Shown here in pieces: positions 57,231-64,000 of a stretch of 64,000 bases of DNA. Every line of letters begins with the position of its first letter. Positions within the stretch are counted from its first letter, which is position 1. This stretch comes from Nematostella vectensis (taxonomy: Eukaryota; Cnidaria; Anthozoa; Actiniaria; Edwardsiidae). Position numbers and translations under genes: made by a program. The DNA is taken from the NCBI RefSeq assembly GCF_932526225.1, contig NC_064036.1:930001-994000 (forward strand). Direction: 5' to 3'. The notes under the pieces were generated by a model that worked only from the letters and a program-made list of their open reading frames with translations, had not been told where the DNA came from and ran no database searches.

Positions 57231-60200
57231 TCACTCGAAATCCTCTGCTGAGTAACCAAACATATTCAAATCATGTTTGTACAATTTCCGTAGTCTGTCT
57301 TTGAGCTCCAGTGGAAGTTCTCTGAAGTACTGCTTCGCCAAATGCGAGGATGACGTCTTGTATCCTGAGCTCATGTTATGAGGAAATTGGACTCTATCCT
57401 CTACACCAAGAACCCTCAGCAAGTCATCTGCATCACTGCGAAGATTCTCGAATTTCCCCACATAGTCATAATAGATCAGACACGGACGACACAACAAGTC
57501 ATACTGCTGCCAATGTCGGTCGCTAAACTCCGAATCAGAAGCTAAGAGATAACTCACAAATTCCGTAAAACTAACACCCTCACCGGTTTTAAGGGATCGC
57601 TGATCGGGATTGCGTCTGAAATGCTTGATAATTCTACGTCCGTACAGCTGTTTAAAAAGTGTATAGTTATACGAGTCTATGAACTTATTCCTGTATGCTG
57701 ACACTAGTCTTTCGTAGGGGTGCCGAACGAATAAAAATTTGTAATAATTCTTCAAACGATGCACGATCTCTGTCGGGGAGTACTCGTTGAGATATCGGAA
57801 GTATCCGAGACTTCGATTATGCACGTCGGCGGTGTTGATTGTGTAAGGGTCCGTGGTGTCCCCATTAAGCACCATAAGAACTCGCTTCCAGTTGGAGCAG
57901 GCGACTTTGGGTATGTAGCAATAGAGAAGATTGTGTTTGTCGTTAACGATAATGTTACGGAACATGTAGGGGTGCACTTGCAAGTCTTTAGTTCCTCTTG
58001 GTAGCATACTCTCGGCGTCACGAGTGTGACAGTAGTCTATTAGTTCACGTTTGCGTCTTCCTTGGACCTCGCTGTCCTGCTCCTACAGAAACAAACATCA
58101 CAACGAGTTACCCGTGGAATCGATTGTCACAACGAGTTACCCGTGGAATCGACAGTCACAACGAGTAACCCGAGGAATCGAGCCACGACGAGTTACCCAA
58201 GGGATCGACTGTCACAACGAGTTACCCGTGGAATCGACAGTCACAACGAGTTACCCGTGGAATCGACAGCCACAACGAGTTAGCCGAGGAATCGAGTCAC
58301 AACGAGTTACCCGAGGAATCGACAGCCACAACGAGTTACCCGTGGAATCGACAGTCACAACGAGTAACCAGAGGAATCGAGCCACGACGAGTTACCCAAG
58401 GGATCGACTGTCACAACGAGTTACCCGTGGAATCGACAGTCACAACGAGTTACCCGTGGAATCGACTGTCACAACGAGTTACCCGTGGAATCGAAAGTCA
58501 CAACGAGTTACCCGTGGAATCGACTGTCACAACGAGTTACCCGAGAAATCGACAGTCACAACGAGTTACCCGAGGAATCGACAGTCACAACGAGTTACCC
58601 AAGGAATCGACAGTCACAACGAGTTACCCGTGGAATCGACAGTCACAATGAGTTACCCGTTGAATCGTGCAACGACGAGTTACCGAAGGAATCGACAGTC
58701 AAAACGAGTTACCCATGGAATGACAGTCACAACGAGTTACCCAAGGAATCGACAGTCACAACGGGTTACCCGTGGAATCGACAGTCACAACGGGTTACCC
58801 GTGGAATCGAAAGTCACAACGAGTTACCCAAGGAATCGACTGTCACAACGAGTTACCCAAGGAATCGACATTCACAACGAGTTACCCGAGGAATCGAGTC
58901 ACAACGAGTTACCCGAGGAATCAACATTTACAAAGAATTACTCGAGGAATCGACATTCACAACTAGTTACCCGAGGAATCTTCAGTCGCAACAAGTTACC
59001 CGTGGAATCGAGCCACGACGAGTTACCCAAGGAATCGACAGTCACAACGAGTTACCCGTGGAATCGTGCCTCGACGAGTTACCCAAGGAATCGACAGTCA
59101 CAACGAGTTACCCGTGGAATCGACAGTCACGACGAGTTACCCAAGGAATCGACAGTCACAACGAGTTACCCGTGGAATCGACAGTCACGACGAGTTACCC
59201 AAGGAATCGACAGTCACAACGAGTTACCCAAGGAATCGACAGTCACGACGAGTTACCCAAGGAATCGACAGTCACAACGAGTTACCCATGGAATCGAGCC
59301 ACGACGAGTTACCCAAGGAATCGACAGTCGCAACAAGTTACCCATGGAATCGAGCCACGACGAGTTACCCAAGGAATCGACAGTCACAACGAGTTACCCG
59401 AGGGATCGACAGTCGCAACAAGTTACCCGTGGAATCGAGTCACGACGAGTTACCCAAGGAATCGACAGTCACAACGAGTTACCCATGGAATCGACAGTCA
59501 CAACGAGTTACCCTTGTAATCGACAGTCACAACGAGTTACCCGTGAAATCGAGCCACGACGAAGTACTCAAGGAATCGACTGTCACAACGAGTTACCCGA
59601 GAAATCAACATTCCCAGCGAGTTACTCGAGGAATCGACATTCATAGCGAGTTACACAAGGAATCAACATTTACAAAGAGTTACCCGAGGAATCGACATTC
59701 ACAACTAGTTACCCGAGGAATCGACATTCACAACGATTTACCCGACGAATCGACCGTCACGACGATTTATCCGAGGAATCAACAGTTACAACAAGTTACC
59801 CGAAGGGCAACGGTCACATAGAGTTAGCCAAATAAAATGATTTTTGCCCGACTGGATGGCTTTGAATGCATTACCTTCATAAATTCGTCCTCTATTGTAA
59901 ATCTCTGAACTCGATCAAACCCTAAAAGGGAATAAGAGCGTGAGTGTGTATAACTTGTGATTCCTTCTGCAAACGTGGAAGCGCAGTTGCACATTATTTT
60001 ACCAAAATACAAATTTATCGCTAAATAAGTAGTGCAAAATGTTAATGTTAACAATTCTAGAGGTCCCTTCCTTTGCGTAAATACGGTGGGATATGATAGA
60101 TCCAACGCAAAATGGCATGACATTTTTTGTAACCCATGATCATATTAATACAAGTTATTTAAGATAAACAGTTATGGCTTTGGAAGTGAGAGTTAATTGA

Positions 60201-60419
60201 TTGGTTTGTAAACACAATGAGTGCAACAAAAGCAATGTGTTCCTATCTCCAAGGCCATACGTACACACTTAGGTAAAAAGGGATAACCAAGGAATCTAGT
60301 TCGTCAAAGTGTTGCTTGATCTTACCAGGGTCATTGAATCCACCATCCAAGAGTTCCCAGATCAGCAGGGCGAGCAATGCAGTCAGCGAAACCGCCCGGA
60401 ACAACAGCAATCGTACCAT
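57231..60419 (-). CDS. Carbohydrate sulfotransferase, HNK-1 family (CHST8-14-like)
   Basis: Three in-phase exons: 60419-60326, 59921-59875 and 58082-57231, giving 330 aa. Residues 1-31 hold a short cytosolic tail and a signal anchor (LLLFRAVSLTALLALLIWEL), so this is a type II Golgi membrane protein. The 5' PAPS-binding site is IPKVACSNWKRVL (105-116). The 3' site is FLFVRHPYERLVSAYRNKF (163-181). A HWQQYDLLCRPCLIYYDYVG block, typical of the chondroitin/dermatan 4-O- and HNK-1 sulfotransferases, follows. Length agrees with CHST11-14 (about 350 aa). Expected reaction: transfer of sulphate from PAPS to a GalNAc- or glucuronate-containing glycan. The exact acceptor cannot be told. The stop is TGA at 57233-57231. 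Intron 2 is filled by a 29-bp minisatellite. Confidence 0.93.
58098..59820. repeat. 29-bp minisatellite in sulfotransferase intron 2
   Basis: About 60 units with core cacaacgagttacccgtgga and tcgacagt. The most frequent variants are cgagg/caagg for cgtgg and gccacgacg for gtcacaacg. It starts about 16 bp from the exon 3 acceptor (58082). The unit has no stop in several frames, so a 531-codon open frame arises on the plus strand. It is not a gene. Confidence 0.96.
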
Positions 60420-62248
60420 GATACACGGGTCAATGGGCTATTTACAAATAAACACCTCACAAAAACAGGGCCCACAAATCTTCGCTAAAACCATTAAATT
60501 TATAACTATTTCTTCTAAAAAATCATTGCTAAAAATGGTGAGATTGTAATCTGTAGTACTGGGGGTTCGGGAGTTTATTACGGAAGCGCAAAGGCATGAA
60601 TTTCTGATCGCCTTGTTAGGGTCCAGTGGAGCCAAACTACCTGTTGGGGGCGTTGCACTCGATGACCCGTACCTTAGCACTCACTCAGCTTGTCGCGGTT
60701 TTACGGAAAAGATTTTTTTCGGGAACATCTCGTGTTTTATAATAGATGCCATGGGTGCCTTTGGTGCTAACCACTTTCTTTTTTTTAATTCATTACCCCA
60801 ACGTTTGGCTCTTAAATTTGTCTATTGTTGTTGCATCTCTGGATGCCGTCGTCGTCGCTTGTTCTCTATAAGAGAACTCTTAGTCAAGACATTTAAGTGA
60901 AAGTATTATGTGAAAATCACAGTAAACCAATCACTTATTACAACAAAGGGTCTCTCAATGGATTTCAAATCAGAAGTGATTCCTCAAAAACAGGTACTAA
61001 AATTACATCTCCATCTTATAACGAATAACATCGTTATTTTAAAATGACTGTACTTGGCCACCGAAACAAGAAATCGAACGTGAATCATTCAGTGTCTAAT
61101 TTACCCAGTCAATTTTTAATTGATGTCTCAAGAGAGAAATTGTTCCTGGAGATAACCCTTTGGGTGAAGTGCTTCTTATCACTTATGACGTCATTCTCTT
61201 CTTTCCAAGACAATATTTTGCTCGTTTTGAGTTGTTGTATACAGCTATTTTAAATAAGGTTGCATTCGAGAATGCATTTATCGTAACCCGCACTGGTTTA
61301 TGGGTAACGTGTATTAATGGACACATATCCTGGTCTCTCCAGACATATCAACACAAGTTATTTTCAGTTTAGATGACCTACGATAGGACGCCCTAGAAAA
61401 AACAAGGCAATGCAGAGATGTACTTGTCTCGCGTCTCTTTATTTGTAATCTGTAAGACAGCTGCTGCTACTCTTCGTCAGCCATTAAAACATAATTAATT
61501 TACAATACTAATTAACGCGCCGCTACCGGTGTGAATAAAGTCCGCGAATCGCTACGAAAAGATAAAACGGCCATGTGTACAAGTCTGTATAAAAATAATA
61601 ACTTACGTACAAAAGAATATAAGAGGATAATTTAGATAAGCTGTAGATTCATTTCACATGAAAACAGTGAAACTGAAGTTATGAAACGACAATGACAATG
61701 GGAAGGGTTTGAAGAAAGCGCGAATCCTGTCACCTTTCCACATGATAGACAAGGCTTTCAATACTAAAACAGTTTATATATTAATCACGTAAATTAAAAT
61801 TACGTTGTTATTCAAGGCTTTTCCTGCGACGTTTTCTTAGGAAAGAGAATAAATCTAATACCGGCTTAGCAGCCACAAGAAGGCGCGCACGGGACAGCTG
61901 TTGTCCTTCAGGCATTACTCGGTAGCGTAAGCAAGAGACCTCATCTTAACGTTCAACCACGAAAACTGCCTATCAAACGGAGTTAGGTCCGGGTAACTAC
62001 GGGACGGGTAAATTTCTCTTTAAAGTGGGGTGTGCCACATATCCTTACTGGGTCCATTCAATCCGTCTCCTTGTTAAAGGCGAACTCCATGGGGTAGAAG
62101 ATCTCCCCTGTTCAGGGCGTAGAAACTACGCAGCTCAGCAAGATCTCCGAGTGACCTACCCGCCTTTGCGGATAGAAATAATTAAGCGTTAAAATAGATT
62201 CTATATTCTTGGAATTTTCCATTCTTGGAAATACTGCTATTAAATATT
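60420..62248. other. Intergenic: sulfotransferase promoter side and RhoGAP 3' UTR side
   Basis: No gene supported. The plus-strand frames at 60613-60900 and 61044-61372 show no known domain. 61860-62170 is less AT-rich than its surroundings but gives no reading frame. Confidence 0.4.
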
Positions 62249-63942
62249 CTAAGATTCTTCGTCGAACATGTATTCACATTTCTCGATGCATGTTTGTATG
62301 AACAGGCCGTAGTTCATAGTCCGGGCCATTGTTTGAAGGGATTCGAATTCAGTCCGTAGAATGGTCGGAAAGATTACAGTAGCGAGGTTCCTAGATTCCA
62401 TGAGGTTCTCTTTTGAGTATTCCGTCACTCTGAAACGTGAAAACAATAAATTCAATGATACTGACAACAACCATGAATCAGAAGACAAGAATATGAAAAA
62501 CCAAAATATTACATCAGGTAAGTGATTCACTAACTGAAACTGAGTTTGTGTTTAATTGATTTTAAAACGCCGACCCCCCCCCCCCCCCCCACACACACAC
62601 ACCTGGCCTCTACTCTTTTAAGATGAACGCTCCCTTCTGCGAATGGAAGAGGGCTTTACCATTGCCGATAAATTTCGCTCCCTTATCACCGAATGGAAGA
62701 TGGCTTCACCATTGCCGATAAATTTCGCTCCCTTATCACCGAATGGAAGAGGGCTTTACCATTGCCGATGTATTTCGCTCCCTTATGCGAATGGAAGAGG
62801 GCCGGTGTCGATGTGTTTCGACTGCAAAAGCAAGGTCTTCAGGGTATACTGACCTGTTCAGCAAGGGTATACTGACCTGTTCAGCAAGGGTATACTGACC
62901 TGTTCAGATGACACATGAGGTACTTGAGAACCGCGAAATTCACTTTCGGTAGCTGCATGACGAGCCCCCTTAGAACAGCAAGTCTCTCGTCTGCGTCCAT
63001 GATAACTAAAGCAAAACACACCATTATTGGGCTTCCTGTGCTTTCATCACAATGACGTAATCGTTTGGGCTTCATAACGGACCATTGAAACCCCGTCCCC
63101 ACGTATCCGTTTTCGTTTGAAAACGCAACCTTTTTGAAACGGATACGGGTATCGTCCACACGGAAACGCGAAAACGATGATCGAAAACGGAACGATTTAA
63201 AAACGATCTCCAGAGTGGAACAATTTAAAAACGATACCCCTTCGGTGCCGTGGGGACGGACGAAAACGCAACCTTTCGAAAACGATGGCGTGATAACTCA
63301 GGTCCAGTCCAGGTGGCGCGCGAGTACGCATGCGCTGTAGAAGTTGTTATCGTTTTCGTATCGTTTCTGCGTTTTCGTGGGGACGGGTCGTATCAAAATG
63401 AAAACGCTTCGTGTGGACGCGGATCTTTTTGAAAACGGAACAAAAAGGTTGTGTTTTCAAACGAAAACGGATACGTGGGGACAGGGTCTCAACTTGCGTT
63501 CTCTGATCTCGATCGAATTCCGAGAAAAACTGATGATCATTCTCGAAAACCCAGACTTTTGTGTCTGACAGTTCAACTCCCAAAAGAAAGAAGACCCGGA
63601 GTAACACGTTATGGATCTCGTGTCGACACTGAGGGCTATGATGACACTAAATAGTGCAAGCTTGTGTGCCTTTCTTTTGAACACGTCACAGGTTGCTTCC
63701 CGGGGTTCCCAGCATCAAAACTTGTTTACCAGGGTTTTTTTTCGTATGAGAATCAGTAAGACAGAAAAACTCCTGGATTTTCGGGGATGACTAGAATAAG
63801 TGACATGTACCTGTCGCATCCAAGATATTATTCTGCAGGTTGTTCGGGATCAAAGGCTCAGGGAGAAGTTTGAGGAACTTCTTGAGGGCTCCCGTGACCG
63901 CGTGAACATTCATCTCCAGGGCACTGAAATCTGCGTCTCGCT
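62249..63942 (-). CDS. RhoGAP, p190/ARHGAP35-like, C-terminal exons (partial)
   Basis: Three in-phase exons: 63942-63811, 63005-62900 and 62429-62249 (stop TAG). The peptide runs DADFSALEMNVHAVTGALKK, then LLPEPLIPNNL, DADERLAVLRGLVMQLPKVN, LKYLMCHLNRV, SRNLATVIFPTILR, and ends FIQTCIEKCEYMF. This is the second half of a RhoGAP domain. GALK-x-F-x-LPEPLIP and N-L-x-x-x-F-x-PT-L are conserved. The tail FIQTCIEKCEYMF resembles the p190 ending (ETFIQQCQFFF). It stimulates GTP hydrolysis on Rho. The catalytic Arg finger lies in an upstream exon outside the window, and the gene continues past 64000. Confidence 0.88.
62640..62800. repeat. 49-bp x 3-4 tandem repeat in a RhoGAP intron
   Basis: Units contain cgctcccttatcaccgaatg, gaagagggctttaccattgc and cgataaatt. 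Positions 62643-62790 hold three near-complete copies and a partial fourth. A (c)n(ac)n run precedes it at 62574-62602. Confidence 0.9.
62841..62908. repeat. 23-bp x 3 repeat spanning a RhoGAP donor
   Basis: gggtatactgacctgttcag occurs at 62842, 62865 and 62888. In the minus sense each copy is CTGAACAG followed by gtcagtatac, the end of the exon and its donor. The copy at 62900 joins in phase to the next exon. Confidence 0.93.
63085..63492. mobile_element. Palindromic MITE with about 55-bp inverted ends
   Basis: The left end ttgaaaccccgtccccacg and the inverse right end ttgagaccctgtccccacg continue through tatccgttttcgtttgaaaa. The interior is made of repeated aaaacgat/tcgttttc modules. About 408 bp, non-coding, inside a RhoGAP intron. 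Several open frames in it are by-products. Confidence 0.85.
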
Positions 63943-64000
63943 CTGTGGATAAGGATACAAACAAAATAATCGGACAGTTTGACAAGGAGATCATGTATAC

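Noticed and set aside
58051..59646. Long repetitive protein gene on the plus strand
   Set aside because: Open frames exist in several phases because the 29-bp unit lacks stops; no start context, no domain, and it lies in an intron of a well-supported minus-strand gene.
63134..63654. Several ORFs on both strands
   Set aside because: They fall in or overlap the palindromic MITE of aaaacg modules.
1..64000. tRNA, rRNA or riboswitch genes
   Set aside because: No cloverleaf with A/B boxes or rRNA-like stretch was recognised on reading either strand; short B-box-like strings lacked the other arms.

Overview
The window looks like nuclear DNA from an animal, most likely an anthozoan cnidarian such as a sea anemone (Nematostella-like). 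Genes are rich in GT-AG introns at conserved metazoan positions, intergenic DNA is AT-rich, and short inverted-repeat elements, LINE and Penelope remnants and large minisatellites are common. The species call is inference. No CRISPR array, operon, rRNA or tRNA was seen.

Layout, left to right: 3' end of a UBXN8-like UBX-domain gene (+, 176-1793); a single-exon orphan class A GPCR (-, 3331-4548); a complete 11-exon GEN1 Holliday-junction resolvase (-, 5877-11481; 857 aa assembled in phase); an unidentified 3-exon gene end (-, 14014-16774); an acidic, low-complexity gene end (-, 20153-21910); repeats and a dead LINE tail (24890-25420); a 5 kb two-gene element (25485-30512); a complete 22-exon natriuretic-peptide-receptor-like guanylyl cyclase (-, 34239-52725; 1028 aa); a 3-exon HNK-1-family carbohydrate sulfotransferase (-, 57231-60419; 330 aa); and the 3' end of a p190/ARHGAP35-like RhoGAP (-, 62249-63942, running off the window).

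The main discovery is the 25485-30512 element. Its plus-strand gene (14 exons, 664 aa, every junction in phase) has the catalytic and zinc layout of the RAG1/Transib transposase core: D232, D312, C331/C334, H587/H592, E612. The spacings D-19-C-3-C, H-5-H and H-20-E equal those of RAG1 (D708, C727, C730, H937, H942, E962). A SAP-like DNA-binding domain lies before the HxxxxH. Facing it, tail to tail, is a 215-aa chromodomain gene. This resembles the RAG1/RAG2 and ProtoRAG layout, with a chromodomain in place of the RAG2 PHD reader. Both ends carry CATATCAAAC in inverted orientation. A 282-bp deletion derivative with both ends (41775-42056) sits inside a minisatellite in the cyclase gene, so the neighbouring units show the empty site.

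A second theme is that nearly every minisatellite here starts at, or contains, an exon-intron junction. Examples are the UBXN8 donor (about 35 copies), cyclase exon 18 donor (6), exon 20 donor (4), exon 11 donor (3) and acceptor (2), the RhoGAP donor (3) and the RAG1-like gene's acceptor (2). The large arrays at 14.2, 40.9, 41.7, 44.6, 48.1 and 58.1 kb begin within about 10-60 bp of a splice site.
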